Part shown: in pieces, positions 5,663 through 10,994 of the stretch
Layout: each line of letters opens with the position of its first letter
Numbering within the stretch: the stretch's first letter is position 1
Origin: Pseudomonadota bacterium
Lineage (GTDB): Bacteria > Pseudomonadota > Alphaproteobacteria > UBA828 > JAPUJA01
Assembly (NCBI GenBank): GCA_027296525.1
Contig: JAPUJA010000134.1
Span: 1 to 10,994, forward strand
Direction: 5' to 3'
Length of the DNA: 10,994 nt
Position numbers and translations under genes: made by a program
The notes under the pieces: generated by a model
Seen by the model: only the letters and a program-made list of their open reading frames with translations
What the model was told of the DNA's origin: nothing
Database searches by the model: none

Positions 5663-5690
5663 TTGACAAAGGCGGCGAGATGGCGTCTCT
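5663..5690 (+). promoter_or_regulatory. Possible promoter for the deacetylase-xseB-ispA-tlyA group
   Basis: A perfect TTGACA (5663-5668) lies 70 bases before ATG 5739 and downstream of the half-site cluster. The -10 region 17 bases further on (TCTCTG) is poor, so the call rests mainly on the -35 box and position. Confidence 0.3.
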
Positions 5691-5720
5691 GTTAAGGTCC
5701 GCCCGCCTGGAAAACTGTGC

Positions 5721-5736
5721 AAGGGGGCGGGAGGAA
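5721..5736 (+). repeat. 16-bp direct repeat, copy 2 (contains the ribosome-binding site)
   Basis: Second identical copy of AAGGGGGCGGGAGGAA. Its GGGAGGAA part is the Shine-Dalgarno for ATG 5739. Confidence 0.8.
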
Positions 5737-5738
5737 AA

Positions 5739-6662
5739 ATGACTCAGCTCTACAGCCACCCGGTCTTTCTGGACCACGACACGGGCGACTTTCATCCCGA
5801 ATCTCCAAAACGACTCAATGCGATAACTAAGCTTCTCGAGGACGCGGAGTTCGCCGGCTTGGAGCGGTGTGAAGCGCGCGAGGCGAGCGAGGAGGAGCTC
5901 GCGCGGGTGCACAGCAAGGCGCACATCGCCGATCTGCTCGCGGCGATTCCCGAACGGGGTCAGGCGGCGCTCGATCCGGACACGGTCGTCTCGCCCCGCT
6001 CCGGCGAGGCCGCACGCCGGGCCGCCGGGGCGGTGTGCGCGGCCGTCGATGCGGTCGTCGCGGGCGAGACCGATAACGCCTTCTGTGCCGTGCGCCCGCC
6101 GGGCCATCACGCGGAGCCCGAGCGAGCCATGGGATTCTGCATCTTCAACAATGTCGCGATCGGCGCCCTGCACGCCCGGGTCCACCACGGGCTCGAGCGT
6201 GTCGCAGTCGTCGACTTCGACGTGCATCACGGCAACGGAACCCAAGCCGTTTTCGTGCGTGATCCGCACCTCTTTTACGCATCGACTCACCAGGCGCCGT
6301 TCTATCCCGGAACGGGCGCGCGCGATGAGCGCGGGCTCGGCAATATCGTGAACGTGCCGCTTGCGGCGGGCGCTGGATCCACCGAATTCCGGAAGGCGAT
6401 GAGTGATGAGATCCTTCCGGCCTTGCGCGCTTTCACGCCCGACCTCGTGATGATCTCGGCCGGGTTCGACGCGCATCGAGACGATCCGCTGGCGGGGCTT
6501 CGCTTGGTCGAGGCGGATTATCGCTGGGTCACCGAGGAGCTTGTCCGGCTCGCGCGCGAGACTTGCGGTGGCCGCGTGGTCTCGGCGCTCGAAGGAGGCT
6601 ACGACCTGGCGGCGTTGGCGGCCTGTTGCCGGGAGCATCTGCGCGGCCTCGCCGGTGCGTGA
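5739..6662 (+). CDS. Histone-deacetylase-family zinc amidohydrolase (class II / acetoin-utilisation type)
   Basis: Encodes 307 residues, normal for bacterial members of this family, from ATG 5739 with GGGAGGAA just upstream. The family's landmarks are all present: HPESPKRLNAI near the N-terminus (residues 19-29), RPPGHHAE (119-126, catalytic His123/His124), VVDFDVHHGNGTQ (157-169) and SAGFDAHRDDPL (240-251), then EGGYDL near the end. Zinc ligands by family alignment are Asp161, His163 and Asp244. Such enzymes remove acetyl groups from lysines, acetylpolyamines or other acylated amines; the bacterial substrate cannot be told from sequence. No signal peptide, so cytosolic. Downstream genes xseB, ispA and tlyA follow on the same strand. 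The long repeat-rich upstream region suggests regulated expression. Confidence 0.93.
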   Translation: MTQLYSHPVFLDHDTGDFHPESPKRLNAITKLLEDAEFAGLERCEAREASEEELARVHSKAHIADLLAAIPERGQAALDPDTVVSPRSGEAARRAAGAVCAAVDAVVAGETDNAFCAVRPPGHHAEPERAMGFCIFNNVAIGALHARVHHGLERVAVVDFDVHHGNGTQAVFVRDPHLFYASTHQAPFYPGTGARDERGLGNIVNVPLAAGAGSTEFRKAMSDEILPALRAFTPDLVMISAGFDAHRDDPLAGLRLVEADYRWVTEELVRLARETCGGRVVSALEGGYDLAALAACCREHLRGLAGA

Positions 6663-6731
6663 GAGAGGCGCACTTGCCCTCATTGGAGGCTGAGCTTACA
6701 CTTCCGCGCGTTTGGGGGGGCCGGGAGCATC

Positions 6732-6983
6732 ATGGCCAAGAAGAGTGTTTCGTCCAATATCAAGGCCATGAGCTTTGAAGCGGCGCTCGGGGAACTCGAG
6801 GAAATCGTCGAGGAGCTCGAACAGGGCCAGGGGGAGTTGGAAAAGGCGATCACGGCCTACGAACGGGGCGTTGCCCTCAAAACCCACTGCGAAGCGAAGC
6901 TGACGGAAGCCCAGCTCAAGGTGCAGAAGATCACCGTCGATCTCGAGGGGGCCGCCCGCGGCGAGAACATGAAGAGCAACTGA
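6732..6983 (+). CDS. xseB: Exodeoxyribonuclease VII small subunit
   Basis: Encodes 83 residues, the usual size. The core SFEAALGELEEIVEELEQGQ (residues 14-33) followed by LEKAITAYERGVAL (37-50) and CEAKLTEAQLKVQKI (53-67) is the XseB signature: a two-helix coiled coil. Several copies bind each XseA to form the nuclease that trims single-stranded DNA ends in both directions. The large subunit gene is not in this window. ATG 6732 has a short GGGAG at 6723-6727. It stands 69 bases after the deacetylase-like gene, behind a run of seven G at 6714-6720, and 9 bases before ispA, the arrangement commonly seen in alphaproteobacteria. Confidence 0.94.
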   Translation: MAKKSVSSNIKAMSFEAALGELEEIVEELEQGQGELEKAITAYERGVALKTHCEAKLTEAQLKVQKITVDLEGAARGENMKSN

Positions 6984-6992
6984 GGTCGCCGT

Positions 6993-7880
6993 TTGACTCG
7001 TCTAAGCGAGGCACTGAGACGCGCCACCGACAGCGTGAACGAGACCCTGGAGAGCGTCCTCCCCACAGGGGATGGCGCGGAGGGTCGGCTGTTCGAGGCG
7101 ATGCGTTATTCGATCCTCGGAGGGGGAAAACGTCTGCGTCCCTTCGTCGCCATCAGCTGCGCCGATCTTTTCAATGTGCCGCGCGATTGGTCGCTGCGCG
7201 CCGGGGCGGCGGTTGAGCTCGTGCATACCTATTCGCTCGTCCATGACGACCTTCCGGCGATGGACGACGATACCTTGCGGCGCGGGCAACCCACCTGCCA
7301 TGTGCGCTATGACGAGGCGACCGCGATTCTGGTGGGGGACGCGTATCAATCCTTGGCTTTCGAGATCTTAACGACGCCCGAGACGCATCCGGATCCCGGC
7401 GTGCGCTGCCGTCTCGTCCATGCGCTCGCGACGGCGATCGGTGGCCGCGGCATGATCAGCGGCCAGATGATCGATCTCGCCGCGGAGAATCGCGAACTCG
7501 ATATCAGGGAGATCACACGTCTCCAGCAACTCAAGACCGGCGCCCTCATCGGGGTCTCCTGTGAGGCGGGCGCGATCCTCGCCCAGGCGCCGGACGAGGC
7601 GCACACCGCGCTTCGGGGTTACGCACACGATCTCGGGCTCGCCTTTCAGATCGCGGACGACCTGCTCGACAACGAAGGCACGGAAGCCGATCTCGGCAAG
7701 TCGGTGGGAAAGGACGTGGCGGCGGGAAAGGCGACCTTCGTCTCCGTTTTGGGAGCCGATCGGGCGCGTCGGCAGGCCCATCTCCTGGTCGATCAGGCGA
7801 TCGAGCATCTCGATATGTTCGGCGATAAGGCGAATCTGCTGCGCGACGTCGCACGCTATATGGTCGAGCGCAAGAACTGA
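6993..7880 (+). CDS. ispA: Farnesyl diphosphate synthase (short-chain polyprenyl synthase)
   Basis: Encodes 295 residues from TTG 6993, with GAGG at 6982-6985 overlapping the xseB stop; no ATG or GTG start upstream of the conserved region fits better, and the length is standard for IspA. Landmarks in order: GGGKRLRP (43-50), first aspartate-rich motif DDLPAMDDD (85-93), GQMIDL (157-162), KTGALIG (181-187) and second aspartate-rich motif DDLLD (222-226). The DDxxxxD spacing of the first motif is that of bacterial type II FPP synthases. It condenses IPP with DMAPP and then GPP to farnesyl diphosphate, the precursor for undecaprenyl phosphate, quinone side chains and hopanoids. A product of other chain length cannot be excluded. 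Usually followed by dxs in this class, but here by tlyA. Confidence 0.93.
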   Translation: MTRLSEALRRATDSVNETLESVLPTGDGAEGRLFEAMRYSILGGGKRLRPFVAISCADLFNVPRDWSLRAGAAVELVHTYSLVHDDLPAMDDDTLRRGQPTCHVRYDEATAILVGDAYQSLAFEILTTPETHPDPGVRCRLVHALATAIGGRGMISGQMIDLAAENRELDIREITRLQQLKTGALIGVSCEAGAILAQAPDEAHTALRGYAHDLGLAFQIADDLLDNEGTEADLGKSVGKDVAAGKATFVSVLGADRARRQAHLLVDQAIEHLDMFGDKANLLRDVARYMVERKN

Positions 7881-7931
7881 GACACGAGGCCCCGCGCCGA
7901 GCGTGCGCCCAACCGCTCTTGAGGCAAGGCC

Positions 7932-8687
7932 GTGGTGGGATGCGATTCGCCGATTCCTAAAATCCGACTCGACAGCTTGATCGTCGAACGCGGGCTCGCG
8001 GAGAGCCGCGAAAAGGCGCAGGCCCTCGTCATGGCGGGCCGCGTCTTCTCGGGCGAACGGCGTCTCGATAAGGCCGGAACGCGGGTCACGCGGGACATCG
8101 ACCTCGAGGTCCGTGGGGGGCTGCATCCTTGGGTCTCGCGCGGCGGCGTGAAGCTCGCCCACGGGCTCGAGGTCCTTGGCATCGAGCCCGGGGGCGCCAT
8201 CGCCCTGGACATTGGCGCCTCGACCGGCGGGTTCACGGATGTTCTCTTGGCCCGGGGCGCGAAAAAGGTCTATGCGGTCGATGTCGGCCGGGGCCAGCTC
8301 GCCTGGAAGATCAGGAACGATCCGCGGGTCGTCGTTCTGGAGGGCGTGAACGCGCGCCGGCTTGCCCGGGCCGATCTGCCCGAAGCGGTCGATCTCATCG
8401 TGTGCGATGCGAGCTTTATCGGACTTCGCACCGTCCTTCCCAACGCGCTCCGCCTGGCCGCCCCGGGTGCCCGGCTCGTCGCGCTGATCAAGCCGCAGTT
8501 CGAGGTGGGGCCAGAACGCGTCGGAAAGGGCGGCATCGTGAGAGAGCCGACGCTGCATCGCGAGGTCTGTGAGACGATCCGCCGCTGGCTCGAGGAGGAG
8601 ATGGGCTGGCATGTGATCGGGATCACCGAGAGCCCGATCAAGGGCGCGGAGGGGAACAAGGAGTTTCTGATCGGCGCGGCGCGCTAG
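7932..8687 (+). CDS. tlyA: TlyA-family S4-domain rRNA 2'-O-methyltransferase (hemolysin A family)
   Basis: Encodes 251 residues. An S4 RNA-binding domain covers about residues 11-70 (RLDSLIVERGLAESREKAQA). An FtsJ-like Rossmann methyltransferase follows, with SAM-binding motif ALDIGASTGGFTD (91-103) and AVDVGRGQL (115-123). The K-D-K-E tetrad typical of 2'-O-methyltransferases is complete: Lys74, Asp159, Lys187 and Glu244. Mycobacterial TlyA methylates 16S C1409 and 23S C1920 ribose; that specificity is assumed here, not shown. The start is uncertain between GTG 7932 and GTG 7935, behind a weak GAGGCAAGG. It lies 51 bases after ispA. Its TAG stop sits inside the CTAG that borders the 110-bp MITE-like element. 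Confidence 0.92.
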   Translation: MVGCDSPIPKIRLDSLIVERGLAESREKAQALVMAGRVFSGERRLDKAGTRVTRDIDLEVRGGLHPWVSRGGVKLAHGLEVLGIEPGGAIALDIGASTGGFTDVLLARGAKKVYAVDVGRGQLAWKIRNDPRVVVLEGVNARRLARADLPEAVDLIVCDASFIGLRTVLPNALRLAAPGARLVALIKPQFEVGPERVGKGGIVREPTLHREVCETIRRWLEEEMGWHVIGITESPIKGAEGNKEFLIGAAR

Positions 8688-8797
8688 GGTCTGGCCTCAA
8701 TTAGGCATAACCCACTGAGTTGATTCATTGATGGTGCGCTGCTTGCCAGATTAGAATCGTTTAATTTCAATGAGCTAGCGTTAATTGAGCACGGACC
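8688..8797. mobile_element. 110-bp MITE-like element with CTAG target duplication
   Basis: The element is AT-richer than its surroundings and has no coding capacity. Its ends are inverted: the first 16 bases (8688-8703, GGTCTGGCCTCAATTA) match the complement of the last 16 (8797-8782, GGTCCGTGCTCAATTA) at 13 positions. It is flanked by CTAG on both sides (8684-8687 and 8798-8801), fitting the YTAR target duplication of IS5-group transposases. The palindrome continues outward (GCGCG left, CGCGC right), as expected if it entered the self-complementary site GCGCGCTAGCGCGC. An inner pair TCATTGA (8724-8730) and TCAATGA (8767-8773) lets it fold further. The alternative is a bidirectional terminator; no T-runs support that. 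Confidence 0.6.
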
Positions 8798-9436
8798 CTA
8801 GCGCGCGAACTTGTGGTATTCGGGATTGGGCTGCATGTCGACGCCGGAGGCCAGGCGGTTCGTCATGTTGTAGAAGCCGGTGACGTCACAGATGTCGAAA
8901 ATGTCTTCATCGCTGAAACCGGACTCGCGTAACCTTTGCCGATCGGCCTCCTCGATCCTGTCGGGTGTCTCGGTGAGTTTGGCGGCGAAGTCGAGCATCA
9001 CTCGTTGGCGCGCGCTCAGCGGCGCGGCGCGGTAATTCATCGCGACTTTCTCTCCAAGGCTTGGATCGCCCGAAAGCTGGCGCACCGCGGCGCCGTGCGC
9101 GGTGATGCAGTAGTAGCAGTGATTGAGCGAGGAGACGGTCACCGCGATCATCTCACGTTCCAATTTGGAAAGACCCGAGTCCCCCAGCATCAACGCATTG
9201 GAATAGTTGCGAAAGTGGTGAAACTTGTCGGGCCGCAGCGTGTAGGCGCGAAGCACGTTGGGAACGAACCCGAGCTTTTCGATGCATCGGGCAAAAATCT
9301 CCTTGATTTCCACGTCGAGGCGCCGCGGGCTCGGGATCTTAAGCGCCATCACCTCATTTTGCCTCGTTCCCCGGCGCGACCGGCCGGCTTGCGGGCTCTT
9401 GCCGCGCTTGGTCGTCTTCGGCTTTGCGCGCGCCAT
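8798..9436 (-). CDS. AhpD/carboxymuconolactone-decarboxylase-family peroxidase-related protein
   Basis: Encodes 212 residues from ATG 9436, which has AGGAGGT seven bases upstream. The active-site pattern of AhpD is complete and correctly spaced: Glu95, then Cys107-x2-Cys110-x3-His114 (SSLNHCYYCITAHGA), matching E-x11-C-x2-C-x3-H. This points to a thiol-dependent peroxidase or reductant partner rather than an aromatic decarboxylase. The subgroup is the one annotated as uncharacterised peroxidase-related enzymes. The first 29 residues are an unusual basic tail (MARAKPKTTKRGKSPQAGRS...), outside the domain; an internal ATG at 9349 would remove it but has a poorly placed ribosome site. It follows aroC by 43 bases on the same strand. 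Its TAG stop lies in the CTAG bordering the MITE-like element. Confidence 0.88.
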   Translation of the reverse strand: MARAKPKTTKRGKSPQAGRSRRGTRQNEVMALKIPSPRRLDVEIKEIFARCIEKLGFVPNVLRAYTLRPDKFHHFRNYSNALMLGDSGLSKLEREMIAVTVSSLNHCYYCITAHGAAVRQLSGDPSLGEKVAMNYRAAPLSARQRVMLDFAAKLTETPDRIEEADRQRLRESGFSDEDIFDICDVTGFYNMTNRLASGVDMQPNPEYHKFAR

Positions 9437-9479
9437 CACCTGACCTCCTGAAAGCGATATCGCGTGACGCGGGCAGCCT

Positions 9480-10553
9480 TTAGCCGCCGCATTGGGCCCG
9501 GTGGCGGAGCCGATGATCCGCGAGCAGGCAGGCCAGCATGGCCTCGCCCACCGGCACGGCCCGGATACCCACGCAAGGATCGTGGCGGCCCTTGGTCGAG
9601 ATCTCCGTCTCCTCGCCGGTCGTGGTGACGGTGCGGCGCGCGGTGAGGATCGAGCTCGTGGGCTTCACGGCGAAACGGGCGACAACGTCTTGACCGGTCG
9701 TGATGCCACCAAGCACACCACCTGCGTTGTTCGAGAGAAAGGCGACCTTGCCCTCCTTCATGCGCATTTCATCGGCGTTTTCCTCGCCGCTCAACGTCGC
9801 CGCCTTGAACCCGGCGCCGATCTCGACGCCCTTGACCGCGTTGATGCCCATGAGAGCGGCTGCGAGTTCCGCGTCAAACTTTCCGTAAACCGGCGAGCCA
9901 AGGCCGGGCGGTGCGCCCGTAACGACGAGCTCGATCACCGCGCCCATCGAGCTTCCCCGTTTGCGCGCCACGTCGAGCGCCGCCTCCCAGCGCCGGACGG
10001 CCTCCGGATCGGGGCACCAAAAGGGGTTCTGTTCGACTTGCGCCCAGTCCCAATTGCCACGCTCGATCGGGTCCGCGCCGAGCTGGATGACGGCACCCCG
10101 TATCGCGACGTCTTCGCCGAGTATCCGCCGAGCGATGGCACCGGCAGCGACGCGCATGGCCGTTTCCCGCGCGCTCGCCCGCCCGCCGCCGCGGTAATCG
10201 CGAATGCCGTATTTGATCTGATAGGTGTAATCCGCGTGCCCGGGGCGGAATTTATCTTTGATCGTCTCGTAGTCTTTGGAACGGGCGTCCTCGTTCTGGA
10301 TGATCAGGCCGATCGGCGCGCCCGTGGTGAGGCCCTCGAAGACACCGGAGACGATCCGTACCCGGTCGGATTCGCGTCGTTGGCTGGTGAAGCGCGATTG
10401 ACCGGGCTTGCGCCGGTCCAGCCAGTGTTGAATCCAGGCCTCATCGAGTGCGAGCCTCGGGGGCGTGCCGTCCACGACGCAGCCGATCTGCTCGCCGTGG
10501 CTTTCTCCCCAGGTGGTGAAACGGAAGAGGACGCCGAAGGTGTTGCTCGACAA
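9480..10553 (-). CDS. aroC: Chorismate synthase
   Basis: Encodes 357 residues, the family's usual length, from TTG 10553. The frame is open further, but the upstream part lies within fabI and is not conserved, and the protein opens in the standard way, SSNTFGVLFRFTTWGESHG. Signatures follow in order: GESHG (16-20), RPGHADYTY (103-111), YRGGGRASARET (120-131) and GRHDPCVGIRAVPVGEAM (322-339). The enzyme removes phosphate from EPSP using reduced FMN, giving chorismate for aromatic amino acids, folate and quinones. The TTG starts 14 bases after the fabI stop, with no clear Shine-Dalgarno, so translation may depend on ribosomes finishing fabI. fabI-aroC adjacency is common in alphaproteobacteria. 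Confidence 0.95.
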   Translation of the reverse strand: MSSNTFGVLFRFTTWGESHGEQIGCVVDGTPPRLALDEAWIQHWLDRRKPGQSRFTSQRRESDRVRIVSGVFEGLTTGAPIGLIIQNEDARSKDYETIKDKFRPGHADYTYQIKYGIRDYRGGGRASARETAMRVAAGAIARRILGEDVAIRGAVIQLGADPIERGNWDWAQVEQNPFWCPDPEAVRRWEAALDVARKRGSSMGAVIELVVTGAPPGLGSPVYGKFDAELAAALMGINAVKGVEIGAGFKAATLSGEENADEMRMKEGKVAFLSNNAGGVLGGITTGQDVVARFAVKPTSSILTARRTVTTTGEETEISTKGRHDPCVGIRAVPVGEAMLACLLADHRLRHRAQCGG

Positions 10554-10567
10554 TTCTTGAGACCGTC

Positions 10568-10994
10568 TCAGACGATGGAGATGTCCGGGGCGTCGGGATG
10601 CTTCATCCCGACGACGTGATAGCCGCAGTCCACATGGTGGATCTCGCCCGTGACGCCGCCGCTCAAATCGCTCAACAGATAGACCGCCGCACCACCCACC
10701 TCGGCGGTGGTGACGTTGCGCCGAAGCGGTGAGTTGAGCTCGTTCCACTTCAAGATGTAACGGAAATCGCCGATGCCGGAGGAGGCCAACGTCCTGATCG
10801 GGCCCGCCGATATGGCGTTGACTCGGATGTTCGATGAGCCCAGATCGGCCGCGAGGTAGCGCACACTCGACTCGAGCGCCGCCTTCGCCACGCCCATGAC
10901 GTTGTAATGAGGCATCCAGCGTTCGGCGCCGAAATAGGTCAGGGTCAGCAGACTTCCGCCGTTCGGCATGAGGTCGATGGCCCGCCGGCAGAGC
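10568..10994 (-). CDS. fabI: Enoyl-[acyl-carrier-protein] reductase (NADH), C-terminal part
   Basis: The frame is open to the window edge, giving the last 141 residues or so of FabI; the N-terminal NAD-binding half is outside. The catalytic segment LTYFGAERWMPHYNVMGVAK holds both FabI tyrosines and the lysine of the Y-x6-K motif. It is followed by VRYLAADLGSSNIRVNAISAGPIRTLASSG, a hallmark of FabI rather than of other short-chain dehydrogenases. It catalyses the last step of each round of type II fatty-acid elongation and is the target of triclosan. The stop at 10568-10570 lies 14 bases before the aroC start, so the two are co-transcribed. Confidence 0.95.
   Translation of the reverse strand, partial: LCRRAIDLMPNGGSLLTLTYFGAERWMPHYNVMGVAKAALESSVRYLAADLGSSNIRVNAISAGPIRTLASSGIGDFRYILKWNELNSPLRRNVTTAEVGGAAVYLLSDLSGGVTGEIHHVDCGYHVVGMKHPDAPDISIV

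Noticed and set aside
5589..6683. 364-codon open frame on the - strand opposite the deacetylase-like gene
   Set aside because: The sense strand carries all family motifs; the antisense product has no recognisable domain.
6714..6720. Run of seven G upstream of xseB as a phase-variation tract
   Set aside because: It is short, in a gap of GC-rich DNA, and outside any coding frame or clear promoter spacer.
7368..8612. 414-codon open frame on the - strand opposite ispA and tlyA
   Set aside because: It spans two well-identified genes and the gap between them, with Arg/Asp-rich antisense composition.
9492..10619. 375-codon open frame on the + strand opposite aroC
   Set aside because: Chorismate synthase on the other strand is unambiguous; this is its shadow.

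Overview
The window looks like a piece of an alphaproteobacterial chromosome. Most of it is GC-rich, densely coded and uses GC-ending codons. It carries gene neighbourhoods common in that class (xseB-ispA-tlyA and fabI-aroC) and a small heat-shock gene with a probable RpoH promoter and ROSE-like RNA thermometer, a regulatory design best known from rhizobia. I cannot name the genus.

Region 1 (1-1880, + strand) is a compact four-gene operon, cut at its 5' end: two DUF1538 membrane proteins in tandem, a non-canonical P-II-like protein and a two-CBS-domain protein. Gene ends overlap or nearly touch. It reads as a two-subunit membrane transporter with two nucleotide-sensing soluble regulators, and it is the best candidate here for an under-described system.

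Region 2 (1881-3273) is a poorly coding stretch with a visibly lower GC content. It holds one membrane-anchored gene of unknown function broken by a single in-frame TAG, degenerate dispersed-repeat-like sequence, and a possible 3' remnant of a host gene. It looks like decayed acquired DNA.

Region 3 (3274-5339, - strand) is a protein quality-control pair: an Hsp20 small heat-shock protein followed by a periplasmic DegP/HtrA protease. The hsp20 leader has a good RpoH-type promoter and a hairpin that sequesters its Shine-Dalgarno sequence in the ROSE manner.

Region 4 (5340-8687, + strand after a divergent control region) is a likely operon: class II histone-deacetylase-like amidohydrolase, exonuclease VII small subunit (xseB), farnesyl diphosphate synthase (ispA, TTG start) and a TlyA-type rRNA methyltransferase. 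The control region upstream has tandem and inverted repeats that look like operator sites. The dxs gene often found between ispA and tlyA is absent.

Region 5 (8688-10994) begins with a 110-bp MITE-like element flanked by CTAG duplications, sitting exactly between two convergent genes and supplying part of neither. Removing it would make the stop codons of both genes share one CTAG. Beyond it on the - strand lies fabI (partial) - aroC - AhpD/carboxymuconolactone-decarboxylase-family gene, probably one transcript.
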